A stretch of DNA of 64,000 nucleotides from Gemmatimonadota bacterium (GCA_022340865.1 JAJDNC010000004.1:78537-142536); one strand, 5' to 3'; shown: positions 53,842-62,985, counted from the stretch's first letter. Made by a program: numbers and translations. Notes: generated by a model not told the origin, from the letters alone.

Positions 53842-54525
53842 CTACCCCGCGAAGCAGTACGTGCAGCCCCGCTCCTGGACACGATTCACCGCCCAGACGC
53901 CTGAGGGCACCAACTGCACTCCCGGAATCAGGTGGGCGAGCATGTCCTTTTCGATGTCTTCCGCCGGCATGTTCATCTTCTTGGCGAGCTCCTGACTGCC
54001 GGCCTTGAGGGCCATGTGGCAGGCGCCGAAGAGGGCGCCGCTGGCCATCAACGCGTCGATGGACGCGCCGGGCAAGGGCAGCTCGCCGGGCGGCACCTTG
54101 TAGAAGAGGTTGCGCACGGCCGGCGCCTTGGTCTTCGGGTCGGTGACGTTGGCCATCTCGCCCAGCTTGTACTTGGCCCACATGGCGTCGGTCATCGCCA
54201 GGGTCGCCCCGAGGTGCCGCAGGACGACAACGACGCCGAGGTCGCTCTCCGGTACGCCGGTCTCCTCGTTGGTCATGTAGAAGACCCGCGAGAAGACGAA
54301 CCCCATGCCGTTGTCGACCTCGGGCATGTCGTACACCTGCCTGTGCGCGCCGGTGATCTTGTTCAGCCAGGCGTCGAGCTGCGGATCATCGAGGGGCGGT
54401 CCCACAGGCCGGGGTCGGGCGACCAGCTCGGAAGGGATGAGGCTGCCCAGGCCGAGAGCGGCCGCTCCCGCGGCCAGGCCACCCAGGAACCCGCGACGAT
54501 GAGTGGTGAACTCCAGGTCGAACAT
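53842..54525 (-). CDS. Tat-exported DsrE-like protein with C-terminal CxxC
   Basis: A 227-residue protein. A twin-arginine signal, THRRGFLGGLAAGAAALGLG (residues 8-27), predicts export folded across the inner membrane. The domain (about 55-220) has the DsrE/DsrF-like pattern DLGVVVVLRHLGATLAMTDA then WAKYKLGE and SGALFGACHMAL, and a C-terminal GCTYCFAG CxxC. DsrE proteins relay sulfane sulfur; this group of periplasmic homologues is uncharacterised. ATG 54525 starts just before the Tat motif. Confidence 0.65.
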   Translation of the reverse strand: MFDLEFTTHRRGFLGGLAAGAAALGLGSLIPSELVARPRPVGPPLDDPQLDAWLNKITGAHRQVYDMPEVDNGMGFVFSRVFYMTNEETGVPESDLGVVVVLRHLGATLAMTDAMWAKYKLGEMANVTDPKTKAPAVRNLFYKVPPGELPLPGASIDALMASGALFGACHMALKAGSQELAKKMNMPAEDIEKDMLAHLIPGVQLVPSGVWAVNRVQERGCTYCFAG

Positions 54526-54918
54526 GGCGAGACCCTCCGGCGAGAGATGGAAAGAAGAGACTGCGTCAGGGAGTCGAATCGGTGGCGGTGGCGCGGTTGG
54601 GCCACCGCCCGGCATCGCGGGGCCGGGCAGAGAGACCGCAAGGCCAACTCATAACGATTAAGATTAAGCTCCTCCGCGCCGGCTGCAACTCCCGGCGGGC
54701 CCCGGCGGATCGCCGCCGCCGGTCGCGCAGGCCCGACCCGCCCGCCGCGACAACGACGGTACGCTTTCGGGAGGTCGGCCGACCTGCCCATCTTCAGGGG
54801 AAGTCGCAATGGCGCAGGAGCTCGCCTCGGGCATCCGTATCCTGCTGCACGTACGGTCGTCATCGACGCGACCGACCCGAACGTTTGAACGGGCTGGCCC
54901 CCTTGAAGAGGGACACGG
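54526..54918. other. Divergent intergenic region with AT-rich promoter patch
   Basis: This gap separates two divergent genes. It is GC-rich except for AACTCATAACGATTAAGATTAAG at about 54648-54672, which contains GATTAAG twice in tandem and probably holds a promoter for the leftward DsrE-like gene. A weak GGGGAAGTCGC element precedes the rightward permease. I see no ORF or RNA gene in the remainder. Confidence 0.45.
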
Positions 54919-57003
54919 ATGGCGATTCTCCAGAGGTCGAAGCGACTGAAGAAGGAGCTGGGCCTCCTCGGCGTCTACACCATCGCGACGGGCGCCACGC
55001 TGAGCACCGGCTTCTTTCTCCTGCCCGGTCTCGCAGCGCTCAGCGCCGGCCCGGCCGTGCCCCTCGCGTATCTCATCGCCGCCGTACCGATGATCCCGGC
55101 GATGCTCAGCATGGTCGAGCTGGCCACGGCGATGCCGCGGGCGGGGGGGGCCTACTACTTCCTCGACCGCAGCATGGGACCCCTCGTGGGCACGCTCGGC
55201 GGACTGGGAACGTGGCTGGCGCTGTCGCTCAAGACCACCTTCGCGCTCATCGGGATGGGCGCCTACCTGCATCTCGTGCTTCCCGGAGCGTCCGAGCTGC
55301 CGCTGGCCATCGCGTTCACGTTCGTCTTCGGAGCGGTCAACCTGTGGGGGGCCAGGGGCGCGGGATCCCTCCAGTCCGTGCTCGTCTTCGGCCTGCTCGT
55401 CATCCTGATCTGGTTCATGGGCGGCATCATCCACGTCGATCCAGGACACTTCAGCGGGCTCTTCCAGAAGGGTCCTCACTCGATTCTGGCCGCGGCGGGC
55501 CTCGTCTACGTCAGCTACATCGGCATCACGAAGGTCGCGAGCGTATCGGAGGAGATCAGAAACCCGGAACGCAACCTGCCGCTGGGCGTCTTCCTGGCGC
55601 TGGCCACGGCGCTGGTGATCTATATCGTCGGCACCGTGGTGATGGTGGGCGTGTTGCCGATGAACGAGCTGGCGGGCGACCTCACGCCGGTCGCCTCGAC
55701 CGCCCAGCGGTTGATCGGTCGGGGAGGGACGGTCCTGATCGTCGTCGCCGCCCTCTTCGCCTTCTCATCCGTCGCGAACGCCGGCATCCTCAGCGCTTCC
55801 CGATACCCGCTGGCGCTGAGCCGCGATCATCTCATTCCTAAGTTCTTCCGGAGGCTGAGCCCCCGCAGGACGCCGGTCGCCGGGGTCATCGCCACCGTGG
55901 TCCTCATGCTGGTCTTCCTTCTGGTGCTCGACCCCATGAGGGTCGCCGAGCTGGCCAGCGCCTTCCAGCTCCTGCTCTTCGCGCTGATTTGTGTGGCGGT
56001 GGTGGTGATGCGCGAGAGCCGCATCGACTCGTACGATCCGGGCTTTCGATCCCCCGGGTATCCGTGGATGCAGATCGTCGGCGTGCTGGCGGCCATCCTG
56101 TTGATCATCGAGATGGGCTGGCTCCCCGTTCTGTTCACCGCGGGCTTCGTGGCGGCGGGCATCGTGTGGTACTTTCGCTATGCCCGAAAGAGGGTCCACC
56201 GGGACGGAGCGGTCTATCATGTCTTCGAACGACTCGGCCGCCGCCGCTACGCGGAGCTGGACAGCGAGCTGCGGGGCATCTTGAAGGAGAAAGGGCTGCG
56301 CGCGGAGGACCCGTTCGACGAAGTGGTCGCTCGAGCGCAGGTCTTCGAGGCCTCGGCGTCGGATGATTTCGAGGCCATCGCCCGCCACGCCGCCGATCTC
56401 TTCTGCGCGCGCCTGCCGGCGGACGCCGATCACGTGTTTCAGGGCTTCATGCGCGGCACGAAGATCGGCGCAACCCCCGTCTCGCACGGGGCGGCTCTGC
56501 CGCATGTCCGCCTTCCGGGTGCGCTTCATCCCGAGCTGGTCATGGTCCGGTGCCGGGACGGACTGGACCTTCGAATCCTGGACGAGTTCGGCGACGAGCG
56601 GCCGCAAGAAACCCCGGTGCGTGCCATCTTCTTTCTGGTCAGCCCCGAGGAAAACCCCGGCCAGCATCTCCGGCTCCTCGCCCAGATCGCGGGACGCGTG
56701 GACGACGACGACTTCATGCGCCAGTGGGAGCAGGCTCGGGACGAGCAGGAGATGAAGGAGATCCTGCTCAGGGACGAGCGGTACCTGGCCCTCCATCTGC
56801 AGGGCTCCGAGGCCACCGCGTCGTTCGTCGACCGGCGGGTGTCCGAGCTCGACATTCCGCGGGGCTGTCTCATCGCCATCGTCCGGCGCGGGGATCTGAC
56901 CTTCGTGCCGCGCGGTGACACCGTGCTCGAGGCCGGCGATCGCCTCACGGTCATCGGCGAGCCGGAGGGAATCCGATCGCTCCGGGAGCGATTCGGTCCG
57001 TAG
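54919..57003 (+). CDS. APC amino-acid permease fused to PTS EIIA-like and RCK_C domains
   Basis: A 694-residue transporter. Residues 10-415 form an APC-type permease of 12 helices with the conserved GATLSTGFFLLPG in helix 1 and PRAGGAYYFLDRSMG. A linker (about 420-455) is followed by a PTS EIIA-like domain (about 460-600), whose candidate active-site His is in SHGAALPHVRLPG. The C-terminus (about 620-694) is an RCK_C/TrkA_C domain (VPRGDTVLEAGDRLTVIGEP). The combination suggests that substrate uptake is gated by phosphorylation state and by a small ligand. The substrate is unknown. Confidence 0.87.
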   Translation: MAILQRSKRLKKELGLLGVYTIATGATLSTGFFLLPGLAALSAGPAVPLAYLIAAVPMIPAMLSMVELATAMPRAGGAYYFLDRSMGPLVGTLGGLGTWLALSLKTTFALIGMGAYLHLVLPGASELPLAIAFTFVFGAVNLWGARGAGSLQSVLVFGLLVILIWFMGGIIHVDPGHFSGLFQKGPHSILAAAGLVYVSYIGITKVASVSEEIRNPERNLPLGVFLALATALVIYIVGTVVMVGVLPMNELAGDLTPVASTAQRLIGRGGTVLIVVAALFAFSSVANAGILSASRYPLALSRDHLIPKFFRRLSPRRTPVAGVIATVVLMLVFLLVLDPMRVAELASAFQLLLFALICVAVVVMRESRIDSYDPGFRSPGYPWMQIVGVLAAILLIIEMGWLPVLFTAGFVAAGIVWYFRYARKRVHRDGAVYHVFERLGRRRYAELDSELRGILKEKGLRAEDPFDEVVARAQVFEASASDDFEAIARHAADLFCARLPADADHVFQGFMRGTKIGATPVSHGAALPHVRLPGALHPELVMVRCRDGLDLRILDEFGDERPQETPVRAIFFLVSPEENPGQHLRLLAQIAGRVDDDDFMRQWEQARDEQEMKEILLRDERYLALHLQGSEATASFVDRRVSELDIPRGCLIAIVRRGDLTFVPRGDTVLEAGDRLTVIGEPEGIRSLRERFGP

Positions 57004-57232
57004 GGGGGGACGAACCCCGCCGGAGGATACGGATCCGGGTGGTGCCCGTTTCCCCTGCCTCCCGCTCGCGGTAGCGCATGAACGAGGTCGCGGTCGGGTT
57101 CGTCGAGGCGAGCCGACCTGGCCAGGGAAGCGCGACCCACACGATCAACGGGACGAGGAGCACCGCGAGGGCAGCGAACAGCAGGAGGCGGCGGTAGCGG
57201 CGCAGGACGTGTGTCACGAGCGCCCGATACAC
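57004..57232 (-). pseudogene. 5' remnant of a monofunctional peptidoglycan transglycosylase (mtgA-like)
   Basis: A minus-strand reading frame starting GTG at 57232 encodes a basic N-terminus, one membrane helix (LLLFAALAVLLVPLIVWVAL) and then the motif LPWPGRLASTNPTATSFM, which matches the start of MtgA-type glycosyltransferases just before the catalytic domain (typically ...LxxxNPxTTAFM). The frame then runs into the 3' end of the permease gene and the catalytic domain is absent. It looks like the truncated 5' end of a gene displaced by rearrangement. The alternative is a small functional membrane peptide. Confidence 0.5.
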
Positions 57233-57411
57233 CGAGCCGACACTCGCGAACCAACGGTCCGGCGACAGGCCAGGGGTGAAGGCCCGGCAACGGCCGGGGG
57301 GGATCCACCGCGATGGCCATCCACCTCTCGCGGCTCGCCCATCTAAGGCGTGAGCCTGAACTCCTACGAGGATTGCCTCCCGGAACGCGAAGCGCGCGAT
57401 GCTGAACCGCG

Positions 57412-58422
57412 ATGGATCCTATGCCGTCCACTGAAATCCACGGGCTTGTGGCGGAGCCGCAGGCCCCGTCCCATCCGTATCGCCTCTTCCTGCTCAAGGC
57501 GGGACTGGGCGTTGCGATGATCACGTTTCTCGTATCGCACTTCAACGCGCGTCCGGCGCTGAAAGCTCTTGCGCACGAGCGGTTGGACTTCTTCCTCGCA
57601 GCATTCCTTCTTTATGCGGCGGGACAGTTGATTTCGGCCTATCGCTGGAGCACTCTCGCCCGAGTCATGCGCCTGCACGCGCGGTACAGGGAATTCCTCG
57701 CCTACGTCTTCGTCGGACTCTTCACCAACCTGTTTGTCCCCGGACTCGTCGGGGGCGATGCAACCCGTGCCTTCTATCTCGGCCGGCGGCATCACAGGAT
57801 GGCCGACGCGATTGCGTCTACGCTTGCGGACCGCGGATACGGTCTGGCAGCTCTGTTCTGGATCGCCGCTATCGCCGCGCTGTCCTTCAGGAATACTCTC
57901 ACGAAGAGCGTGACACGCCCAACGATCCTCGTCGGACTGGTGGTACTTGCGGGATATCTCGCTTCACCCCTGGTGGCACGCCTCGGACACGTGGGCCCGC
58001 GCTTCGTGCGCCGTGCGGTTGGCGCAATCGACCCGTACCTGCGCCGTCCCTCGTCGGCCCTGCCAGCCATCGGGCTCTCCCTGATCCTGCAGGCGCTACT
58101 GGCCGTGTGTCAGTATCTGCTGGCGCTCGGCCTGGGCCTGCACATACCGCTTGCGCTGTTCTTGATAATCGTGCCCATCGCGAACGTCTTCGCGAGCCTG
58201 CCGATAACCCTTAACGGATTGGGCGTGCGCGAGCCCACGTACATGCTGCTGTTCGGATTCGCGGGGGTGGGTCACACAGATGCGATCGCCCTCGGACTTC
58301 TGTGGTTCGTGGCGACGATGCTGGGAGGCCTTCTCGGCGTGATTCCATTCGTGACGGTCAAGCTTCCGGCGCCCACACCCAAGACCACGGATGAGACCGC
58401 CCGGAGCGAGGCACGGCCGTGA
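57412..58422 (+). CDS. Flippase-like / LPG-synthase TM-region membrane protein (UPF0104)
   Basis: A 336-residue protein with about seven helices and the family patterns QLISAYRWSTLARVM, GLFTNLFVPGLVGGDATRAF and ANVFASLPITLNGLGVREPTYM. These are the hallmarks of the lysylphosphatidylglycerol synthase TM region / AglD2-like flippase superfamily, which moves or modifies lipids. Codon choice and GC are lower than the left neighbour, perhaps an acquired gene. An ATG at 57421 is an alternative start. The stop is followed by the tRNA-Asn terminator. Confidence 0.82.
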   Translation: MDPMPSTEIHGLVAEPQAPSHPYRLFLLKAGLGVAMITFLVSHFNARPALKALAHERLDFFLAAFLLYAAGQLISAYRWSTLARVMRLHARYREFLAYVFVGLFTNLFVPGLVGGDATRAFYLGRRHHRMADAIASTLADRGYGLAALFWIAAIAALSFRNTLTKSVTRPTILVGLVVLAGYLASPLVARLGHVGPRFVRRAVGAIDPYLRRPSSALPAIGLSLILQALLAVCQYLLALGLGLHIPLALFLIIVPIANVFASLPITLNGLGVREPTYMLLFGFAGVGHTDAIALGLLWFVATMLGGLLGVIPFVTVKLPAPTPKTTDETARSEARP

Positions 58423-58528
58423 CCTTCAACTGGCCGAGGCTACCGTCGCCACAGGCCGACCCAGCTCGAGGGGGGCCCTTCACCACGAGGATTGCGCGAA
58501 ATGGGCAGAAAAGGTCGCAACACCAAGC

Positions 58529-58574
58529 AAAACGCCCCCGGGAGCCCTTGTGCCGCAGGGACTCTCGAGGGCGG
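58529..58574 (-). terminator. Terminator of tRNA-Asn
   Basis: Reading on the minus strand from about 58574, CGCCC and GGGGGCG close a composite hairpin with an inner GAGTCCCT/AAGGGCTC pairing, followed by TTTT (58532-58529). The stem is interrupted, but the T-run immediately after it fits an intrinsic terminator for the short tRNA transcript. Confidence 0.55.
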
Positions 58575-58579
58575 TTCAA

Positions 58580-58653
58580 CTCCGGGGGTGGGACTCGAAC
58601 CCACGACCCTCTGATTAACAGTCAGATGCTCTAACCAACTGAGCTACCCCGGA
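58580..58653 (-). tRNA. tRNA-Asn (anticodon GTT)
   Basis: A 74-nucleotide cloverleaf on the minus strand beginning TCCGGGGTAGCTCAG. Acceptor TCCGGGG pairs with CCCCGGA, with discriminator G; D arm GCTC..GAGC; anticodon arm TCTGA-CTGTTAA-TCAGA with anticodon GTT; T arm GTGGG-TTCGAGT-CCCAC. The 3' CCA is not encoded. It is the only RNA gene I can place firmly in the window, and an intrinsic terminator follows. Confidence 0.97.
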
Positions 58654-58766
58654 TCGGAGAGAACCCAAAATAAAGAAGTGCGCGGGAAGGGTGTCAACAA
58701 GGTCCCCGGGTGGGTAGCTGCACCGTTGTGCCACTGTCTGTCACGGGGGAGCGAGACCGGCCCCGA

Positions 58767-59366
58767 CTACCCACCCGCCACGGCACGGGTGCGCGTGTCG
58801 GCCCGCGCGAGAATGCTCCACAGAGCAGGACCGACGTCGTGCGCCGCGTCCCAGAGCTCCCGGTACCGGGCGCGGGCCCGCCGTGCCGCGTCGGGCCCGT
58901 GAAGGGAGGCCAGGGCAGGTCCACGGTAGGGATAGGGGCGCTCGAACCAGTGGAACCCCGACAGCACCGCCATGGCGCCGGAGGCCCCGGAGAAGACGGT
59001 GAAGTCCGGCGACCAACCCCCGAGAGGTGCTGACCGGACCTCCAGGCGCCCCTCCTCGAGCATTGCCGTGAGGAGCCGTACGTTCGGGGCCCGCCGGGGA
59101 AGCTGGAGGAGGCCCGTGGCTTCGGCGTCGAGCTGGAGCGCGCTGACCTCGGCGACCAGCACACGGAACGAACGCAGACCACCGAGCTCCTCGGGGCCGA
59201 GGTCCACGGTCGTCAGGCGAACGCGCGTGACGGCCACGGCGATCTCCGTGGAACGCCGTGCCAATGCGCCGAAGACGTCGCGGAAGTCGGGGCGGCGCCG
59301 TTCGTCCAGGAGTACGGCGGGGTCGGGGACGAGCCCCGGGACGAGCGGAAGCATGGGCGCGGGCAT
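58767..59366 (-). CDS. Conserved hypothetical protein
   Basis: A 199-residue soluble-looking protein with no signal peptide or membrane helix. Striking segments are GGWSPDFTVFSGASGAMAVL, the aromatic HWFERPYPYRGPAL and a terminal helix RARYRELWDAAHDVGPALW. The HWFxxPYPYxGPA pattern hints at an enzyme or DNA-binding fold, but I recognise no family. Its start follows directly after the tdk 3' region. The ATG at 59366 has a second ATG four codons in. Confidence 0.5.
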   Translation of the reverse strand: MPAPMLPLVPGLVPDPAVLLDERRRPDFRDVFGALARRSTEIAVAVTRVRLTTVDLGPEELGGLRSFRVLVAEVSALQLDAEATGLLQLPRRAPNVRLLTAMLEEGRLEVRSAPLGGWSPDFTVFSGASGAMAVLSGFHWFERPYPYRGPALASLHGPDAARRARARYRELWDAAHDVGPALWSILARADTRTRAVAGG

Positions 59367-59438
59367 CCTTCGGGGGTGATGTGGTCCCGAAGAGTGGACG
59401 CGGCCCCGGGGCGCGGGAATGGCGCCCTGGGCCGTCCG

Positions 59439-60068
59439 TCAGGCGGAGACGGGGGCGTCGTCGATGTCCAGCTCGGTCTGATCCCGGTCGAGGTGCGGTA
59501 CCTGGTGGCACTTCCGGCACCGGGCCTCGTAGCGCTCCGCGCCGCCGACCTGGATGGTGGGGCCCTCCGCGGGCGCGGGCTTCCCGTCGATGAGACGCTG
59601 GTTACGTGTGGCCAGGTCTCCGCAGACCACGCAGATGGCGTGGAGCTTGTCCACCTTCTCCGCGATGGCCAGGAGCTTCGGCAGCGGCCCGAACGGTTCG
59701 CCCCGGAAGTCCATATCGGTGCCCGCGACGATCACTCGAACCCCCCGATCCGCGAGGTCGTTCACCACCGTCACGACCCCGTCGTCGAGGAACGGCGCCT
59801 CGTCGATGGCTACGACCTGGGTGTCCGGCTGCACGAACTCGGCGATCTGCACCGACGACGACACCGGGTGTGCGTCGATTCGCGAGCCGTCGTGGGAGCT
59901 GATGGTGAAGACGCCGGCGTAGCGGTCGTCCAGATGCGACTTGAACACCTGAACCCGCTTGCGCGCGATGAGGGCACGCCGGACGCGCCGCAGGAGCTCC
60001 TCGGACTTCCCGCTGAACATGACGCCCGAGATGACTTCGACCCACCCGTCCTGTGCGCCATGATACAT
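59439..60068 (-). CDS. tdk: Thymidine kinase
   Basis: A 209-residue type II thymidine kinase. The P-loop is [15 protein letters not shown] (about residue 14), followed by DEAPFLDD and the lasso-domain pattern; four Cys (CVVCGDL and CRKCHQVPH) form the structural zinc site. It salvages thymidine into dTMP. ATG at 60068. It diverges from the alkaline-phosphatase gene across a 239-base gap. Confidence 0.94.
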   Translation of the reverse strand: MYHGAQDGWVEVISGVMFSGKSEELLRRVRRALIARKRVQVFKSHLDDRYAGVFTISSHDGSRIDAHPVSSSVQIAEFVQPDTQVVAIDEAPFLDDGVVTVVNDLADRGVRVIVAGTDMDFRGEPFGPLPKLLAIAEKVDKLHAICVVCGDLATRNQRLIDGKPAPAEGPTIQVGGAERYEARCRKCHQVPHLDRDQTELDIDDAPVSA

Positions 60069-60307
60069 CGTTGGGCCTATCGACTAGTGTAGTGGAGATG
60101 ATGAGCGATGAACGCGGTGGTGGACTTGGGAAGCCGCGGCGACATCCTGATGCAGACCGGTTTCTGGGGAAGGGAAACCCATGGCGGGTCCGGACAATCG
60201 GGCTAGTTTAGCCGTGCCGCTTCGACGTTGTCCAGCCGGTCCGCCCGCGGGCCGGCGAGGCCGTTGACGGGCCGGCGCGTCTCGTCCCCGAAGGAGTTGC
60301 AGAACTC

Positions 60308-61885
60308 ATGAAGAGCCCGACGTGGATCTGTGCAGCCGCGGCCCTCGCGCTGGCCTCGACCGTTGCCGCGGGCACGGCCCAGGTACGGCCGACGCGCGGC
60401 CCGAGCCTGGTGGTGATGATATCCGTGGATCAGCTACGGGCCGACCTCATCGACCGTTACGCGCCCGCGTTTTCGGGCGGCTTCCGCCGGCTCCTGAATG
60501 ACGGGTATCGGTTCACGGAGGCGTCGCATGCCCACGCCATGACGGAGACGGCCGTCGGTCATGCAACGCTCTCCACGGGTGTCTTTCCGTCGCGCTCCGG
60601 AATCGTAGCCAACGAGTGGCGCGTGCAGGAGGGCGGGACCTGGCGGGGCGTCTACGCGGTGGAGGACTCGCAGTCCCCCATCTTGGGGGTGGCCGGCGCC
60701 GCGGGCCGATCCCCGAAGAACCTCCTGAGGGGAGGCCTCGCCGACTGGGTCCTCGCGGCCGATTCCGCGGCTCATGTGGTCTCGATCTCGCTCAAGGATC
60801 GAGCCGCCATCACCATGGCGGGCAAGACCAGAGGGAATGTCTACTGGATCCTTCCCGCCCTGGGGCGCTTCGTCACTTCCACATACTACCGGAACGACTA
60901 TCCCAGCTGGGTGACGTTCTTCAACGACTCCGTCATGCCGCCTCTGCTCGCCGATACCGTGTGGAGCGAGTCGGTGCCCCCTGCCATGCGGAGCCTGGCC
61001 AGGGCCGACACGGCGCCGTACGAGAGTGACGGAGTGCACACGGCGTTCCCTCACGTCGAATCTCAGGAGGCCCGTCCCGCGGCCCGCTACTCGTGGCTTC
61101 TTGCCAAGCCGTGGGCGGATCGGGCGGTGGCGGGCCTGGCCGAGCGGGCAGTGGACGCCCTGAGGCTGGGTCAGCGGGGGCACGTGGATTTCCTCGCTCT
61201 CTCCTTTTCGGCCACGGACTACGTCGGCCACGCATACGGGCCCCTCAGTCAGGAGCAGCTCGACAACCTGGTCCGCCTCGACGGTGAGCTGGGCAGGCTG
61301 TTCTCCTACCTCGACCAGCACGTGGGACGCGGGCGCTGGGTCGTCGGTCTGTCGGGCGATCACGGCGTGCTGACCATGCCAGAGTACCTGAACGCGACCG
61401 GGGAGGGGGCCGAGCGAACCGACGCCAGGACTCGGGCCTCGGCGTTGGCCCAGGCGGTGCAGGATGCCTCCCGGGAGGGCGGCAGCCGTGACGAGATCGC
61501 TCGCCGGCTCGCCCGGCTCGTGGAGAGGCGCGGGCTGGTGGCGAAGGCCTACACGGACGCCGATCTGACGGTCGGTGCGCCCGCCGACTCCTTCGCGATC
61601 CTGTTCCGGAACTCGTACTACCCGGGGCGGGCCGACGGCTACCTCTCGCCCTACGGGGTCGAGGTACGCTTCGGGTACCACGAGTTGGTCTCCGGCCCCA
61701 CCGGCACATCCCACGGGACTCCCTATTGGTACGACCGCCACGTCCCGTTCATGCTCATGGGTGCCGGCGTCGACCACGGGGAATCCGCATCAGCGGTCTA
61801 CACGGTCGATCTGGCGCCAACGCTGGCCTCGCTGGCGGGAATCCCGACCCCTTCGGACCTCGACGGAAAGGCTGTCTACAAGTAA
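60308..61885 (+). CDS. Secreted alkaline phosphatase, PafA-like
   Basis: A 525-residue exported metallophosphatase. The signal peptide covers about residues 1-25 (CAAAALALASTVAAGTAQ). The active-site Thr nucleophile is in MTETAVGHATLSTG, with metal ligands in SVDQLRAD (near the N-terminus), SATDYVGH and SGDHGVLTMP. The fold is the alkaline-phosphatase/PafA group that releases phosphate from organic phosphates in the periplasm. Length normal. A candidate ribosome binding site, GAAGGAG, lies ten bases before the ATG. Confidence 0.88.
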   Translation: MKSPTWICAAAALALASTVAAGTAQVRPTRGPSLVVMISVDQLRADLIDRYAPAFSGGFRRLLNDGYRFTEASHAHAMTETAVGHATLSTGVFPSRSGIVANEWRVQEGGTWRGVYAVEDSQSPILGVAGAAGRSPKNLLRGGLADWVLAADSAAHVVSISLKDRAAITMAGKTRGNVYWILPALGRFVTSTYYRNDYPSWVTFFNDSVMPPLLADTVWSESVPPAMRSLARADTAPYESDGVHTAFPHVESQEARPAARYSWLLAKPWADRAVAGLAERAVDALRLGQRGHVDFLALSFSATDYVGHAYGPLSQEQLDNLVRLDGELGRLFSYLDQHVGRGRWVVGLSGDHGVLTMPEYLNATGEGAERTDARTRASALAQAVQDASREGGSRDEIARRLARLVERRGLVAKAYTDADLTVGAPADSFAILFRNSYYPGRADGYLSPYGVEVRFGYHELVSGPTGTSHGTPYWYDRHVPFMLMGAGVDHGESASAVYTVDLAPTLASLAGIPTPSDLDGKAVYK

Positions 61886-61968
61886 ACGGATTTTTCCAAA
61901 CTCTCCTTTCAATTCGGTACCGGAAAGGAAACCCCCGGACGCGGGAAAGGCGCGCCGTTTCTTACCTC

Positions 61969-62192
61969 TTGACAGGCGAGGGGGGGAAGCCCCATATGTA
62001 CCGCACTTCGGTAAACATTTGGACAAGGGTGACTTGCCCGGCCAGCCGCTGACCCACCCGGCGAGCCTCTCGCTGCGGCCCCGAGGCGAGGCCACGCGCT
62101 CCCCCCAGCGCGTGTGCGTGAAAGTGTTCAGGACGCAGTTGAAGGCGTAAGGAATCAGGACCCCTTCCGTGAGGGGAGGAGTGCGGTCCTGA
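61969..62192 (+). other. Structured intergenic region upstream of the 239-aa gene
   Basis: Between the phosphatase stop (61885) and the next gene (62264) lies a region with a good -35 (TTGACA, 61969-61974) and a possible -10 (CATATG, 61993-61998, 18-base spacer). Downstream are two near-perfect hairpins: CACGCGCT-CCCCCC-AGCGCGTG (62093-62114) and TCAGGACC..GGTCCTGA (62155-62192) with an inner CCCT/AGGG stem and flanking GGAA/TTCC. It could be a leader RNA or a small RNA. No known RNA family (6S, RNase P, tmRNA, SRP) was recognised. Confidence 0.45.
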
Positions 62193-62263
62193 CTTCCGCA
62201 CAAACCTGGTATCCAACGAGGTCCTAGTGACCGCCCCATGACCCGGGAGAGCCCGGGAGGTAG

Positions 62264-62983
62264 ATGGTCGCGCCAACGGAAGAACACGCCGCCTGGAGCA
62301 TACAGGAAGCCGAGCGCCTGCTCCTTTCGCTGAGAGGAGTGCTCTCGGTTCGACTCGTCACACAACCCGGAGGGGGAATCGAGGAGATCCACGTCCTCAC
62401 GACCGAGGAGGTCGCACCGAAGCAGACGGTGCGGAACGTGGAGTCGGCGCTCCTGGCCCACCTGGACCTCGCGGTGGACCACCGCAAGATCTCGGTGGCC
62501 CAGACCAAGGAGAAGCTGTCGGTTCCCGAGGTTCCCGAGCCGGCCGTGCGGGTCATGGTTGCACCGGAAACCCAATCCCGACTGTTGTTCCACGGCCACC
62601 AGGTGCAAACGGAACGCTCGCATTTGCTCCGGCACCAGGTAGAGATTGAATGGAGGGGGGAAACGTATCTGGGCGAATCCTCAGCGGCCGATCTCCCGCG
62701 GGCACGGCTGGAGGCCGTGACCCGCGCGACGCTGTCGGCCGTCGAGCAGGCGCTCAGCGCGGAGTTGGACGACCAGAGAAGCAGATCGGCGACCCTCGCA
62801 CTGGATGGAGTGAAGGTCGTTAACGCATTCGATAAAGAGTTCGTCGTGGTGGCGGTCCAAGCCATCGCCGGCCGGGACGCGCGGGAGCTCGTGGGAGCCG
62901 CCGTCTCGGGGGGCCTGCCGGACCGCGCCGCGATAATGGCGACACTTCAAGCCACGGACCGCTGGGTCCGGGGCCGAGTCTAG
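62264..62983 (+). CDS. Hypothetical protein of the peptide/membrane-sensor locus
   Basis: A 239-residue soluble protein. The N-terminal half (about 10-80) has QEAERLLLSLRGVLSVRLVT and the motif EEIHVLTTEEVAPKQTVRN then VDHRKISVAQ, a compact alpha/beta region seen in uncharacterised proteins of several phyla. A second alpha/beta domain covers about 125-235 (RARLEAVTRATLSAVEQAL, VVAVQAIAGRDARELVGAAV). No function is known to me. GGGAGG is close before the ATG (3-base spacing). It is followed by a small-peptide gene and a membrane protein, so it may be part of a signalling module. Confidence 0.6.
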   Translation: MVAPTEEHAAWSIQEAERLLLSLRGVLSVRLVTQPGGGIEEIHVLTTEEVAPKQTVRNVESALLAHLDLAVDHRKISVAQTKEKLSVPEVPEPAVRVMVAPETQSRLLFHGHQVQTERSHLLRHQVEIEWRGETYLGESSAADLPRARLEAVTRATLSAVEQALSAELDDQRSRSATLALDGVKVVNAFDKEFVVVAVQAIAGRDARELVGAAVSGGLPDRAAIMATLQATDRWVRGRV

Positions 62984-62985
62984 AT

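Noticed and set aside
58391..58634. Small ORFs ending in DSNPRPSD-like or GLEPTTL-like sequence
   Set aside because: They read through the tRNA-Asn gene and its terminator; such strings are common annotation artefacts.
61996..62052. 18-codon ORF starting at ATG 61996
   Set aside because: The ATG coincides with the possible -10 element, there is no ribosome binding site of quality and nothing conserved is visible.
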